34,064 nucleotides of DNA from Bacteroidia bacterium (GCA_016786925.1 JAEUTU010000122.1:1-34064), one strand, 5' to 3'; shown: positions 8,641 to 17,842, counted from the first letter of the stretch. The notes: generated from the letters alone by a model not told the origin. Numbers and translations: made by a program.

Positions 8641-8728
8641 TATTACTGCCTTGGAGTAAGTCTGATTCATGTATTTCTTTTAAAAGCCACCCAAATGGTC
8701 GCTTTTCAACATCATATATTATTATTTA

Positions 8729-8759
8729 TTTGATTATAATATTTTATAACGTAAATTGG
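8729..8759 (+). promoter_or_regulatory. Possible promoter of the T9SS cargo gene
   Basis: TTTG at 8729-8732, a 19-base spacer, and TAAATTGG at 8752-8759, one mismatch from TAnnTTTG. The gene start at 8780 lies 20 bases further on. The region is very AT-rich, so a chance match is possible. Confidence 0.35.
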
Positions 8760-8779
8760 TATATACTAAATCATAATTG

Positions 8780-9706
8780 ATGAGAGTAAAACTGTTTTTC
8801 TTTTTATTGTTTTCTGTGATACCTGCACTTGTAAATTGTCAAACTACATTTTGCACACAGACAATTGTTGAAATGAATTTTGATGATGGGAATAATTGGA
8901 CGGGTTGTGACACATTAATAGTTGATAGCTCTACAAATTCTCAAAATTTGTGGGTTGTCTCATCAGCACTGAAAACGAACATTAATCAAGCAGAATCTTT
9001 TCCCAATATTATTGTTACAGATTCTATTTATTCATACCCAACGAATGATACTTCCTCTTTTGTAATTAAGCATGTTGCCGGTCAAGGATTTGAACATAAT
9101 TATACAGGGATCTTTAGTGGCTATTATTCTGTTAATTCAGATTCACTTAATGATTACGGAATTTTTGAATTTTCTCCCGATAATGGAATTACTTGGATAG
9201 ATATAACAAAGGATACGATTTATTATTCTCTTTATGATTTGGGATTGCCACGTCCGGTTTTAACAGGGAATTCAAATGGATGGAGATATTTTGCCTATGA
9301 CTTTTCAAATTTGATGCCCTACTTTAGTATAAATGCAGGTGATACGATTATTTTCAAGTTTACTTTTATTTCAGATAATAATTCAGATTCACTTGATGGC
9401 TTGGCTTTTGATTCTTTTTCTATTGAGGACTATTTCCTTGGAGTTGAAGATATTTCAATAAAACCTACTCTTAAAATTTACCCGAATCCATGTCAAGAAG
9501 CATTGAGTATACAAATTTTAGAATACGATACTTTTAAAAATGGGGAGTTAATTATTTACAATATTCTTGGCGAAATTATTTACAAGACTATTTTTCTTCA
9601 AAATCAAACAATTGATGTTAGTTTTTTACCCCCAGGAGTATACAATTTGACTTTAAAATCAGAGAACAGCCAAACTTCTGAACCGTTTGTAAAAATTGTA
9701 AATTGA
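8780..9706 (+). CDS. Secreted protein with T9SS C-terminal sorting domain
   Basis: A 308-residue protein with an N-terminal signal peptide (VKLFFFLLFSVIPALVNC, likely cut near residue 20). The middle part reads like a secreted jelly-roll/MAM-like beta domain: FSPDNGITWIDI and SLDGLAFDSFSIEDY match the usual 'sdGWaidDf' strands. The last 80 residues, beginning LKIYPNP near residue 231, form a type-A T9SS sorting domain, so the protein is predicted to cross the outer membrane and be surface-anchored or released. I recognise no catalytic motif. ATG 8780 is preferred to the adjacent TTG 8777. The gene stands alone between terminator-bounded units. Confidence 0.8.
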   Translation: MRVKLFFFLLFSVIPALVNCQTTFCTQTIVEMNFDDGNNWTGCDTLIVDSSTNSQNLWVVSSALKTNINQAESFPNIIVTDSIYSYPTNDTSSFVIKHVAGQGFEHNYTGIFSGYYSVNSDSLNDYGIFEFSPDNGITWIDITKDTIYYSLYDLGLPRPVLTGNSNGWRYFAYDFSNLMPYFSINAGDTIIFKFTFISDNNSDSLDGLAFDSFSIEDYFLGVEDISIKPTLKIYPNPCQEALSIQILEYDTFKNGELIIYNILGEIIYKTIFLQNQTIDVSFLPPGVYNLTLKSENSQTSEPFVKIVN

Positions 9707-9788
9707 TAAAAAAATTAGAGTGGAAATAGTCTAATCAGATTATAATTTTTTATTATTTATACATAATTCCTTTCCCAAAAAAAATCAT

Positions 9789-9796
9789 TAAGTTTG
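9789..9796 (+). promoter_or_regulatory. -7 promoter element for the M16 peptidase gene
   Basis: TAAGTTTG fits TAnnTTTG exactly, 20 bases before the ATG. I see no convincing TTTG box at the expected distance upstream. Confidence 0.4.
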
Positions 9797-9816
9797 TTAT
9801 ACCAACAATCAAAAAA

Positions 9817-12747
9817 ATGAAGACAAAAAAGATCATTCAATTTTCACTTTTTATAGCAGCTTGTATCACAACAACAGCTGTTGCACAAACTAAATTAATT
9901 GAGAAAGTAAGTCGCAAAGGAAGCGAACTTATGATCCCCTACGAAAAATATCAATTAGCGAATGGATTAACCGTTCTGGTACACGAAGATCACTCCGATC
10001 CGATCGTGTATGTGGATGTAACCTATCACGTAGGTTCGGCACGCGAACAGGAAGGTCGTTCGGGATTTGCTCACTTTTTTGAACACATGATGTTCCAAGG
10101 ATCAGAGCATGTGGGTGATGAACAGCATTTTAAAATTGTTACCGAAGCCGGAGGAACGTTAAACGGAACAACCAACCGTGATCGAACCAATTATTTTGAA
10201 GTATTACCTTCTAATCAGTTGGAAACGGCTTTTTGGCTGGAAAGTGACCGTATGGGCTTTTTGTTGGACTCTGTTACTCAGAAAAAATTTGAAGTACAAC
10301 GTGCTACTGTAAAGAATGAGCGTGGTCAAAATTATGATAACAAACCGTATGGATTGGTGTTTGAAAAGATCAGCGCAGCATTGTATCCAACTACTCATCC
10401 GTATTCCTGGTTAACCATTGGTTATATCGAAGATTTGAATCGTGTGGATGTGAATGATCTGAAAAAATTCTTTTTACGTTGGTATGGTCCGAATAACGCT
10501 ACTTTAACTGTTTCAGGTGATGTGAAGCCCGAGGATGTGTTGAAGTTAGCTGAAAAATATTTCGGTCCTATTCCTGTTGGTCCTGAAGTGAAACCTCAAA
10601 CAGTTGCTGATGTGATCCTGGATAAAGATAGATACATCTCTTATGAAGATAATATCCGTGCACCACAGATCAACTTTTCATATCCAAGTGTTCCTGCCCG
10701 TCATGCCGATGAAGCAGCATTAGATGTGTTGGCAGATATTCTTGCGGGAAACAAATCGTCTATTTTCTATCAAACATTCATCAAATCACAATTAGCACAA
10801 TCGGCTGATGTGTATAATTCTACTTCAGAGTTAGCGGGTGATTTTTCGGTACAAGTTAAAACCTTTCCTGATAAACCTTTAGCACAAATGGATTCATTGA
10901 TCCGCTATTGTTTTGCTCAATTTGAAAAACGTGGTGTGACTAATGATGATCTTACAAAGTTTAAGGCAAGCATGGAATCACAAATGGTAAATGCATTGTC
11001 GAGTGTACAGGGAAAAGGTGCTATGTTGGCGGCTTATCAAACTTTTACAGGGAATCCGAATTATTTAGTAAAAGAGATGGACGCTTATAACAAAGTGACC
11101 AAAGAAGATGTAATGAGAGTTTACAACAAGTATGTAAAAGGAAAATATGCAGTTATTTTAAGTACTGTCCCTAAAGGAAAATCAAACTTAGTAGCAAAAG
11201 CAGATAACTATACCTATCCAGTTAGAAATGTAAATGCTGTTGAAGCAGAAGAGTATAAGTCATTAAAATATAACAAAGCAAAGGATACTTTTGATCGTAA
11301 TAAGCAACCGGTTGCTCCAGCTGCTGCTTTGGTAAAAGCACCCGACTATTGGAAACAAAATTTTGATAATGGTGTGAAATTGATCGGAGCAAAATCGGAT
11401 GAGGTTCCGAAAGTAACCATCCAATTGAGTGTTGAGGCCGGACATCGATATGAGCCAATGGCAAAAGCGGGTATTTCGCAGTTGTTGACGAGTATGATGA
11501 ACGAGTCCACCCAAAAACATTCTGCAGAAGAAATTGCTGAAATGTTGGAAAAAATGGGAAGTAGTGTGAGTGTAATGAATAACGGACAAGATATTGTTGT
11601 GTACGTATCATCCTTGACAAAAAATATTGATGCAACATTAGCTATTGCGCAAGAGATCTTGTTTCAGCCAAAGTTTGACGAGAAAGAATTTGAGCGTATC
11701 AAAAAGCAACGTATAGAAGCAATTGCCAATCAAGCCACACAGGCAACAACAATTGCTAATAATGTATATGCTAAATTGTTGTATGGCGATAAGCACATTA
11801 TGAGTATTAGCTCATTGGGAACAAAAGAAACAGTAAGTGCTATTACACTGGATGATGTAAAAAAATATTATGCTGATTATTTTTCACCATCTATTGCATC
11901 TGCTGTTGTGGTGGGTGATATCGATCAAGCAACAGCACTATCTAAATTGGCATTCCTAAAGAGCTGGACAGGCTCTAAAGTGGTAAAAGGTATTGAGCCA
12001 AAATCGCCTGCTATTGAAAAAACAAAATTGTATTTTGTAAATAAAGATAAAGCACCGCAATCAGAGATCAGAATAGGTTACTTGTCAATGGCATTCGATG
12101 CTACCGGTGATTTTTATAAATCACAGATCATGAATTATCCATTAGGCGGATCATTCAATAGCCGAATCAATTTGAATTTACGTGAGCTGCATGGCTTTAC
12201 GTATGGTGCTCGAGGTACATTCAGTGGGAATCAATTCGTTGGTCCGTATACAGCTAGTGCTGGTGTTCGTGCGAATGCAACCGACAGTTCTTTGATCGAA
12301 TTCATGAAAGAGATAAAGAACTATGCCGACAATGGTATTAAAGATGCAGAGTTGGAGTTCACGAAAAAATCAATGGGACAAAGTGAAGCTTTGAAATATG
12401 AAACAGCTATGCAAAAAGCCGGTTTCATCAAGCGTATTTTGGATTATAATTTAGAAAAGAACTTTACTGATCAACAAAGTGAAATTTTAAAAGCCATCAC
12501 AAAACAGGAGATCAATGCTTTGGCGAAAAAGCAGTTGCCATACAATAAAATGGTGATCCTGGTTGTAGGTGATAAGGCAGCCGTTTGGGAAAGCATCAAT
12601 AAATTAGGATATGAAGTAATAGAGCTGGATGCGGATGGGAATAGAATAGGAGGAGAGAAAAAAGTGGAGGATGGTCAAAACACAGCTCCTGTTAACAATG
12701 GGAAAGAGCCTTACAAAAAGGTTTACAGGGATGTGAAAGAAAAATAA
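9817..12747 (+). CDS. Secreted M16-family zinc peptidase (two-domain, pitrilysin-like)
   Basis: A 976-residue protein with a signal peptide ending AVAQ (residue 24), predicted periplasmic or outer-membrane associated. The first half has the inverted zinc motif HFFEH (His86, Glu89, His90), and Glu168 in VKNERGQ is the third ligand at the expected spacing. This defines an active M16 N-terminal domain followed by the R/Y-type half. The second half (about residues 500-930) repeats the M16 fold without HxxEH, as in the usual fused alpha-beta arrangement. A polar Lys/Asp-rich tail ends the protein. Such enzymes degrade peptides inside a clamshell chamber. It is likely monocistronic, with its own -7 element upstream and a shared terminator downstream. 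Confidence 0.92.
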   Translation: MKTKKIIQFSLFIAACITTTAVAQTKLIEKVSRKGSELMIPYEKYQLANGLTVLVHEDHSDPIVYVDVTYHVGSAREQEGRSGFAHFFEHMMFQGSEHVGDEQHFKIVTEAGGTLNGTTNRDRTNYFEVLPSNQLETAFWLESDRMGFLLDSVTQKKFEVQRATVKNERGQNYDNKPYGLVFEKISAALYPTTHPYSWLTIGYIEDLNRVDVNDLKKFFLRWYGPNNATLTVSGDVKPEDVLKLAEKYFGPIPVGPEVKPQTVADVILDKDRYISYEDNIRAPQINFSYPSVPARHADEAALDVLADILAGNKSSIFYQTFIKSQLAQSADVYNSTSELAGDFSVQVKTFPDKPLAQMDSLIRYCFAQFEKRGVTNDDLTKFKASMESQMVNALSSVQGKGAMLAAYQTFTGNPNYLVKEMDAYNKVTKEDVMRVYNKYVKGKYAVILSTVPKGKSNLVAKADNYTYPVRNVNAVEAEEYKSLKYNKAKDTFDRNKQPVAPAAALVKAPDYWKQNFDNGVKLIGAKSDEVPKVTIQLSVEAGHRYEPMAKAGISQLLTSMMNESTQKHSAEEIAEMLEKMGSSVSVMNNGQDIVVYVSSLTKNIDATLAIAQEILFQPKFDEKEFERIKKQRIEAIANQATQATTIANNVYAKLLYGDKHIMSISSLGTKETVSAITLDDVKKYYADYFSPSIASAVVVGDIDQATALSKLAFLKSWTGSKVVKGIEPKSPAIEKTKLYFVNKDKAPQSEIRIGYLSMAFDATGDFYKSQIMNYPLGGSFNSRINLNLRELHGFTYGARGTFSGNQFVGPYTASAGVRANATDSSLIEFMKEIKNYADNGIKDAELEFTKKSMGQSEALKYETAMQKAGFIKRILDYNLEKNFTDQQSEILKAITKQEINALAKKQLPYNKMVILVVGDKAAVWESINKLGYEVIELDADGNRIGGEKKVEDGQNTAPVNNGKEPYKKVYRDVKEK

Positions 12748-12750
12748 ATG

Positions 12751-12780
12751 AAAAAGGTGATCAATTTGATCACCTTTTTT
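12751..12780. terminator. Bidirectional terminator between M16 peptidase and tadA
   Basis: AAAAAGGTGATCAA and TTGATCACCTTTTT are perfect inverted repeats around a single T, so about 12 pairs form with a small loop and T runs lie on both sides. It serves the two convergent genes. Its right arm contains the tadA stop codon (12770-12772) and last codons. Confidence 0.88.
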
Positions 12781-13213
12781 TTTGAAAAAAACTCTTCATT
12801 AAGTCGGCACATTCATCCGCAATAATACCTTGTATAATTTCTGTTTTTGGATGCAGGATCTTATTCCCTACCAAATTAAATCCACGTTTGGTATCGCTGG
12901 CGCCATAAACGATCTTCCCTATCTGCGACCAGGAAAGTGCACCGGCACACATCACGCAAGGTTCAAGGGTGATGTACATAGTGCATTCATTTAAATATTT
13001 TCCATTTAAAAAATTGGCAGCAGAAGTAATGGCTTGCATTTCAGCATGTGCAGTTACATCGTTCAAACGTTCGGTTAAGTTATGAGCACGAGCAATGATC
13101 TTATTGTTGCAAACAACAACGGCTCCAACAGGAACTTCATCTGCATCAAAAGCTTTTTTAGCTTCTTTTAATGCTTCACGCATAAAGTATTCGTCCGATA
13201 GAATGTTTTCCAT
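12770..13213 (-). CDS. tadA: tRNA-specific adenosine deaminase TadA
   Basis: TadA deaminates adenosine 34 to inosine in the anticodon of tRNA-Arg, allowing wobble decoding. The 147-residue protein has the zinc deaminase motifs HAE (His56, Glu58 as proton shuttle) and PCVMC (Cys86, Cys89). The C-terminal part (KIVYGASDTKRG, TEIIQGIIADECADLMKSFF) matches TadA rather than free-base or cytidine deaminases. It is the last gene of the hem operon; its ATG overlaps the hemB stop by one base. Its last four codons and stop form part of the terminator hairpin. Confidence 0.92.
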   Translation of the reverse strand: MENILSDEYFMREALKEAKKAFDADEVPVGAVVVCNNKIIARAHNLTERLNDVTAHAEMQAITSAANFLNGKYLNECTMYITLEPCVMCAGALSWSQIGKIVYGASDTKRGFNLVGNKILHPKTEIIQGIIADECADLMKSFFQKKR

Positions 13214-14181
13214 TACAACCAGCCTTTTTCTAAAATATCCTTGGTGTGATACGTGATGATCAAATTGGCACCGGAGCGTGCAAAAGCATACATGTTTTCC
13301 ATTACGATCTTTTGTTCATCTATCCAGCCTTTAGCAGCAGCTGCTTTCACCATTGAGTATTCTCCCGATACATTATAGCATGCGATCGGTAATAAGGTGT
13401 TTTGTCGCAAGTTAAAGATCACATCCATATAGGCAAGCGCGGGTTTTACCATTAATATATCAGCGCCTTCGGCTTCGTCCAGCATCCCTTCAGTCATGGA
13501 TTCATTTCCATTTCTAAAATCCATTTGATACGATTTTCTATCTCCCTTTTGTGGAGCAGAATCAGCAGCTTCGCGGAATGGTCCATAATAGGCTGATGCG
13601 TATTTGATGGAGTAGGACATGATCGCAGTGTTCTCAAATCCATTTTTGTCTAACAATGTTCGCATGGCTGCAATACGGCCATCCATCATGTCACTTGGTG
13701 CAACCATGTCGGCACCGGCTTGTGCATGTGCTAATGCCATTTTTGCTAATACTTCAACGGAGGAATCATTGTGTACGTAATCATCGTGAAGAATGCCGCA
13801 ATGACCATGTGTTGTGTAGGCACATACACATACATCGGTGATTACGTATAACGTATCTCCAAATTTTTCTTTTAATGCTTTTACCGCTTTTACAATGATA
13901 GAGTTGTTACTAAAAGAAGAGCTGGCATCAGTTGATTTTTGTTCACCTACTCCAAAGAGTAATACTTTATTGATCCCGATTTTTAATCCCTTTTCTACAT
14001 CTTTCAAAAGTTCATCAATCGAGTAATGATTAATTCCAGGCATTGCATCGATCGGATGAATGGTGTTCGTTCCTTCTACAACAAAATATGGATAAATAAA
14101 CATGTCTTTTGAAAGACGTGTTTCTGCAACCATTTCTCTTGAAATAGCTGTTTTTCTTAATCTTCTGGGTCTGTGTATCAT
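13213..14181 (-). CDS. hemB: Porphobilinogen synthase (delta-aminolevulinate dehydratase)
   Basis: HemB joins two 5-aminolevulinate molecules into porphobilinogen in the cytoplasm. The 322-residue length is typical. The Schiff-base lysines are Lys193 (SYSIKYASAYYGPFR) and Lys246 (MVKPALAY). The metal loop DVCVCAYTTHGHCG has three Cys (118, 120, 128), placing it in the zinc-dependent group, unlike the Asp-rich magnesium type. It lies 7 bases downstream of hemCD and overlaps tadA, within one minus-strand operon. Confidence 0.96.
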   Translation of the reverse strand: MIHRPRRLRKTAISREMVAETRLSKDMFIYPYFVVEGTNTIHPIDAMPGINHYSIDELLKDVEKGLKIGINKVLLFGVGEQKSTDASSSFSNNSIIVKAVKALKEKFGDTLYVITDVCVCAYTTHGHCGILHDDYVHNDSSVEVLAKMALAHAQAGADMVAPSDMMDGRIAAMRTLLDKNGFENTAIMSYSIKYASAYYGPFREAADSAPQKGDRKSYQMDFRNGNESMTEGMLDEAEGADILMVKPALAYMDVIFNLRQNTLLPIACYNVSGEYSMVKAAAAKGWIDEQKIVMENMYAFARSGANLIITYHTKDILEKGWL

Positions 14182-14188
14182 TGTGTTG

Positions 14189-15748
14189 TTAAATTCCGAA
14201 AACCGCTTCAGCTAATCCTGTTTCATCAAATGAAGCAGGAAGAAGGCTGTTTTCGATTCCAAATTCTTTTAATTTTTTTTGAGTGGAAGCACCTATTGCA
14301 ACTACTTTCTGTGTGTTTTTAATTTTCGACTGTTTAAAGAATGATTCAACATTAGATGGACTCGTAAACACAAGAACATCAGCTTCCGGCAGTTGAATGT
14401 TTTCTCGAGAAACAGTTTCATACACAACAAGGTCAGTTAACTTCGATGCATCTTCGAATTGTTGTTGTATCGTTCTGATACCACCTTTGGCTTGTGGGAA
14501 CAAAACTGTTTCTGCCCCAACAGTTTTAGCAAATTTTTTTCCAACAACTTTAGTGTCATTAATATGACCAACAAATGCTGCATTTTTATTGTGCTTTTTT
14601 AGAGCATATTCAGTTGATTTTCCAATTACACCAAATTTTGTTTTTGGTTTAATATCGGGCGATTGATTGAAAAAATGATCAACTGCATTTCCGCTAGCGA
14701 AGAAAATCCAATCAGTAGAAGGGATGCTGCTTATTTTTACTTCTTTTGTTTCAATGAATGAAATACCGTGAACCTTGTATCCATTTCCTTCCAATGTTTT
14801 TTTGAAAAAGGAATGATCATTCAAGTCACGCGTAATTAAAACAGAAAGAGGCTTTATTGAATTCAATGAATCAACTATCTTTTGAGCAAAGCCTTCGTTG
14901 GTAAATGATTCCTTATAGATACGTTTTGGCATTCCATTCCAAGTGTCGGATTTGGAAGCCCACACTTTGAATTTATTATCTTCTTTAATGCAGTATACAC
15001 CTAAAGGAAGTTGACAGCCACCATCAAATAAGTTTAGCACTTTACGTTCTATTCCGATGATGTCTTCAACTTTTTCAGAATTTAATTTGTTGATGTGCTG
15101 GAATAATTCATGATCATCTTCACGTATCTGCAAACCTAATACACCTTGAGCAGGAGCAGGAATAAATTCTTTTGGATCTAGTCGTAATACTTTAAATTCA
15201 CTAAGATCGATCTTTAGTCTTTCAACACCAGCAGCAGCTAACATGATGGCATCGTATTTTTTGTCTCGAAGCTTCTGAATACGAGTAGGCACATTTCCTC
15301 TCAGATCTTCAATTTGAATATCACTTCTGAATGCTAATAATTGAGATTTTCTTCTGGCAGAAGAAGTTCCCACGATCGCATTTTTTTTGAATGAATATTT
15401 AAGAGTTTTATCAACGCTTTCTTTTCTAACTAAGATCAATTCAGCTGGATCTTCCCGTTCCGAAACGGCAGCTATTTTTAATCCCTCTGGAGAAGTGGTA
15501 GGCAGATCCTTATGAGAGTGAACAGCAAGATCGATCTCTTTATTTAATAAAGCCTCTTCAATTTCTTTCGTAAAAAAACCTTTACCTTCTAATTTGTCAA
15601 AACTTAAATGCTGAATTTGGTCACCTTGCGTTTTAATGATCTTTATCTCTGCGGTGAGTCCTAGCTTTTGAACTTTACGCAATACGTGATTGGCTTGCCA
15701 TAAAGCAAGTTCGCTACCTCTGCTGCCTATGATTATTTTTCTTTCCAT
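14189..15748 (-). CDS. hemCD: Fused hydroxymethylbilane synthase / uroporphyrinogen-III synthase
   Basis: One 519-residue protein covers two consecutive haem steps: polymerising four porphobilinogens to hydroxymethylbilane, and cyclising it to uroporphyrinogen III. Residues 1-300 are HemC: GSRGSELALWQA at the start, HSHKDLPT around 77-84, GTSSARRKSQL around 127-137, and Cys245 in FDGGCQLPLG, which carries the dipyrromethane cofactor. Residues from about 300 are HemD: LSVLITRDL opens the domain, and VLVFTSPSNVESFF and KVVAIGASTQKKL are its conserved strands. No stop or frameshift lies between the two parts. Fused HemC/HemD proteins are known elsewhere, for example in Leptospira. hemA lies 65 bases upstream and hemB 7 bases downstream. 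Confidence 0.93.
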   Translation of the reverse strand: MERKIIIGSRGSELALWQANHVLRKVQKLGLTAEIKIIKTQGDQIQHLSFDKLEGKGFFTKEIEEALLNKEIDLAVHSHKDLPTTSPEGLKIAAVSEREDPAELILVRKESVDKTLKYSFKKNAIVGTSSARRKSQLLAFRSDIQIEDLRGNVPTRIQKLRDKKYDAIMLAAAGVERLKIDLSEFKVLRLDPKEFIPAPAQGVLGLQIREDDHELFQHINKLNSEKVEDIIGIERKVLNLFDGGCQLPLGVYCIKEDNKFKVWASKSDTWNGMPKRIYKESFTNEGFAQKIVDSLNSIKPLSVLITRDLNDHSFFKKTLEGNGYKVHGISFIETKEVKISSIPSTDWIFFASGNAVDHFFNQSPDIKPKTKFGVIGKSTEYALKKHNKNAAFVGHINDTKVVGKKFAKTVGAETVLFPQAKGGIRTIQQQFEDASKLTDLVVYETVSRENIQLPEADVLVFTSPSNVESFFKQSKIKNTQKVVAIGASTQKKLKEFGIENSLLPASFDETGLAEAVFGI

Positions 15749-15813
15749 ATGGTTTATTGGGAATTCGATCTTGCTAATTTAGGGTGCTAAATTTAGAAAA
15801 TCGATAGATAATT

Positions 15814-17040
15814 CTATTTCTGATTGGTCAAAATATCTTTTGCCATCTTCATCGGAACACTGATGTATTTTTTCTCCATGTATTGAAGTATTTTGTCTAA
15901 TACTTCTTTGGATTGAGCATCCATTGATGATAGTTCTTTTGCGAACACCTCATTCATTGCAACTTCACGGATCTCTTTTACTTTTTTAGGAACCTCACTC
16001 ATTGCCAGTTCAACTTTTCTTGCTTTAAGAATTTGTTTGAACTCTTCAATATTATTCTCGATGATCACTTTGCAAGCTTCTAATTCTTTTTCTCTTGCTT
16101 GTAAATTTTCTTTTGCTACTTCTTGCAGGTTATTCACTGCTATTAGATTAACATCGTAGTTATTCAAGATCTCAGCATCCAAATCATTCGGAATAGCTAA
16201 GTCGATCACCACTTTTTTTGACTTATCATCACCAACCAGGCTTTTATAGATTGCCGGAGTGATAACGCTTTCTGCAGCACCGGTACAAGTAACAATGATA
16301 TCAAATCCACCTTTGTAATCAGCTAATTCAGAAAGAGGAAATGCTTTTCCATTTAGATCAGCAGCTAATTTTTCTGCATTTTCTAAAGTTCTGTTGAATA
16401 CGGTGAAATTAGCGAATTTGTGCTTTTTAAGATATTGCGCCATGTTGGTATTGGTCACTCCCGATCCGATGATCAGAAAGCGGGCATCCAATTTTACATT
16501 AAGTGCGCGTAATTTTCTGTAGGCTAATGAAACAACGGATACAGGATTGCGGGCAATGTTCGTATGCGTATATACTTCTTTACCAACTTCGATCGTGCGT
16601 TTGATAGCCAAACGGATAAGGTCACCGGTTAGGCCTAATTCATTGCATTTTTCATAAGCATTACGAACTTGTGTAATGATCTCACGTTCTCCAACAACCA
16701 ATGAATCAATAGAGGATGCTACACTAAATAAATGACGTAATGCATTTTCTCCTTCAAATACTTTCGCATTCTCGATCGACCAGTTGATCTCGGTGTCGGT
16801 CCAGTTTGTATCGAAAGAGTTGAAGAATTTTTTAAGGAAGAGCTGGTCGATGTTTTCGTTTACGGAAAGCATGAACTCAACACGGTTACAAGTAGATAAA
16901 TAAAGAAGCTCTTCCGCATTTACAGAACTTTTTAAGAATTCTAATCTCGATTTCAGATCAGCATCGCTAATATGAAACTTGCCGATATCATTAATATCAG
17001 TAGTTTTGTGTGTGAATGCTATGATCTTAAAACGGTTCAA
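15814..17040 (-). CDS. hemA: Glutamyl-tRNA reductase
   Basis: HemA reduces glutamyl-tRNA with NADPH to glutamate-1-semialdehyde, the committed step of C5-pathway haem synthesis. The 408-residue protein has the catalytic Cys51 in LSTCNRVEF, the VVGEREIITQVRNAY block around 115-130, a Rossmann motif in FLIIGSGVTNT (about 190-200), and a C-terminal dimerisation helix. Translation must begin at TTG 17040: an in-frame TAA lies 21 bases upstream, the family N-terminus (FKIIAFTHKTT) follows directly, and AAAAGGA precedes it. It is first in the operon, so the direct repeats upstream may control the whole pathway. Confidence 0.95.
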   Translation of the reverse strand: MNRFKIIAFTHKTTDINDIGKFHISDADLKSRLEFLKSSVNAEELLYLSTCNRVEFMLSVNENIDQLFLKKFFNSFDTNWTDTEINWSIENAKVFEGENALRHLFSVASSIDSLVVGEREIITQVRNAYEKCNELGLTGDLIRLAIKRTIEVGKEVYTHTNIARNPVSVVSLAYRKLRALNVKLDARFLIIGSGVTNTNMAQYLKKHKFANFTVFNRTLENAEKLAADLNGKAFPLSELADYKGGFDIIVTCTGAAESVITPAIYKSLVGDDKSKKVVIDLAIPNDLDAEILNNYDVNLIAVNNLQEVAKENLQAREKELEACKVIIENNIEEFKQILKARKVELAMSEVPKKVKEIREVAMNEVFAKELSSMDAQSKEVLDKILQYMEKKYISVPMKMAKDILTNQK

Positions 17041-17091
17041 ATCCTTTTCTTTTTTTATTTACAGCACAAATTTGCAAAGGAGGAACACCTC

Positions 17092-17112
17092 ATTTGTCAT
17101 GAATTTGTCATG
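17092..17112. repeat. Direct repeat upstream of hemA, 11-base period
   Basis: atttgtcatg occurs at 17092-17101 and again at 17103-17112, one helical turn apart and 52-72 bases upstream of the hemA start codon. The position suits an operator or overlapping promoter elements for the hem operon. This is inference from the repeat alone. Confidence 0.5.
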
Positions 17113-17294
17113 GAAGTAGTTTAGATTTGTTCCAAATAAGGCTATTTCGTATTAATTAGTTGATAGTCAATAGTTTAATGTTGTTTTTGAGAAAACTGAT
17201 CTTCGTCAGTTCTGTCAAATGCCAGTATTACAAAAAGATTTCCCCTATAAACAGTCATTGAGTGTTAGTTTTCAACAATTTATTTGTGAATTAT

Positions 17295-17325
17295 TTTGCA
17301 GAAAATAAAAATGTGCTTATCTTCG
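17295..17325 (+). promoter_or_regulatory. Promoter of the rplM ribosomal protein operon
   Basis: TTTG at 17295-17298, a 19-base spacer, and TATCTTCG at 17318-17325, one mismatch from TAnnTTTG. The predicted leader to GTG 17382 is about 50 bases. Confidence 0.6.
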
Positions 17326-17381
17326 CGTCCCATTTTAAAGAAAAAGTGGAATTTTTAGTGTAAAAATTAATATATAAAACA

Positions 17382-17837
17382 GTGGAAGCAATTAGTTACA
17401 AAACAGTTTCAGCAAGCAAAGAAACTGTAAACAAAGGATGGGTTTTGATCGATGCAGAAAACGAAACATTGGGTCGTTTGGCGTCTAAAGTTGCCTTTAT
17501 TTTAAGAGGTAAGAACAAAACAAATTTTACTCCTCACGTTGATACAGGTGATAATGTTATTATTATCAACGCTGAAAAAGTTAAATTAACAGGTAATAAA
17601 CTTACTGAAAAAGAGTACGTTCGTCACACAGGGTATCCGGGTGGTCAGCGTTTCGCTACTCCTAAAGTATTATTAACTTCTAAGCCAACTGAAGTAATTC
17701 GTATGGCAGTTAGCGGTATGTTACCAAAAAACAAATTGGGAGATGCTTTAAGACGTAATGTTTACATCTACGCAGGTTCTGAGCATCCTCATGCAGCACA
17801 ACAACCAAAAGAAATCAAATTAAACACAATTAAATAA
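17382..17837 (+). CDS. rplM: 50S ribosomal protein uL13
   Basis: A 151-residue early-assembly protein of the large subunit. The block WVLIDAENETLGRLASKVAFILRGK followed by HVDTGDNVIIINAEK and the GMLPKNKLG motif are standard uL13. It begins with GTG; the SYKTVSASKETV leader matches other Bacteroidota uL13 proteins, so the alternative start is supported. It lies 5 bases before rpsI, the universal rplM-rpsI pair. Confidence 0.97.
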   Translation: MEAISYKTVSASKETVNKGWVLIDAENETLGRLASKVAFILRGKNKTNFTPHVDTGDNVIIINAEKVKLTGNKLTEKEYVRHTGYPGGQRFATPKVLLTSKPTEVIRMAVSGMLPKNKLGDALRRNVYIYAGSEHPHAAQQPKEIKLNTIK

Positions 17838-17842
17838 TAAAG

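Larger units (their letters stand above)
17041..17381. other. 341-base divergent region between hemA and rplM
   Basis: No coding sequence, tRNA-like fold or strong hairpin is visible here. It should carry the promoters for the two divergent operons. I can support a promoter next to rplM and a 10-base direct repeat near hemA (listed separately). The middle part (about 17115-17290) is AT-rich and I see nothing specific in it. Confidence 0.7.

Noticed and set aside
8682..8706. Ten-pair hairpin with one mismatch after the accC terminator, a possible second terminator or small RNA end
   Set aside because: Only four T follow on either strand, and there is no promoter or gene needing it; kept only as a remark.
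9714..9735. ATTAGA/TCTAAT hairpin after the first T9SS cargo gene as a terminator
   Set aside because: Only six A-T-rich pairs with a 10-base loop and a displaced T run; could be chance in AT-rich DNA.
11222..11638. 138-codon open frame on the minus strand inside the M16 peptidase gene
   Set aside because: Composition is that of a shadow frame and the plus-strand protein is continuous and conserved there.
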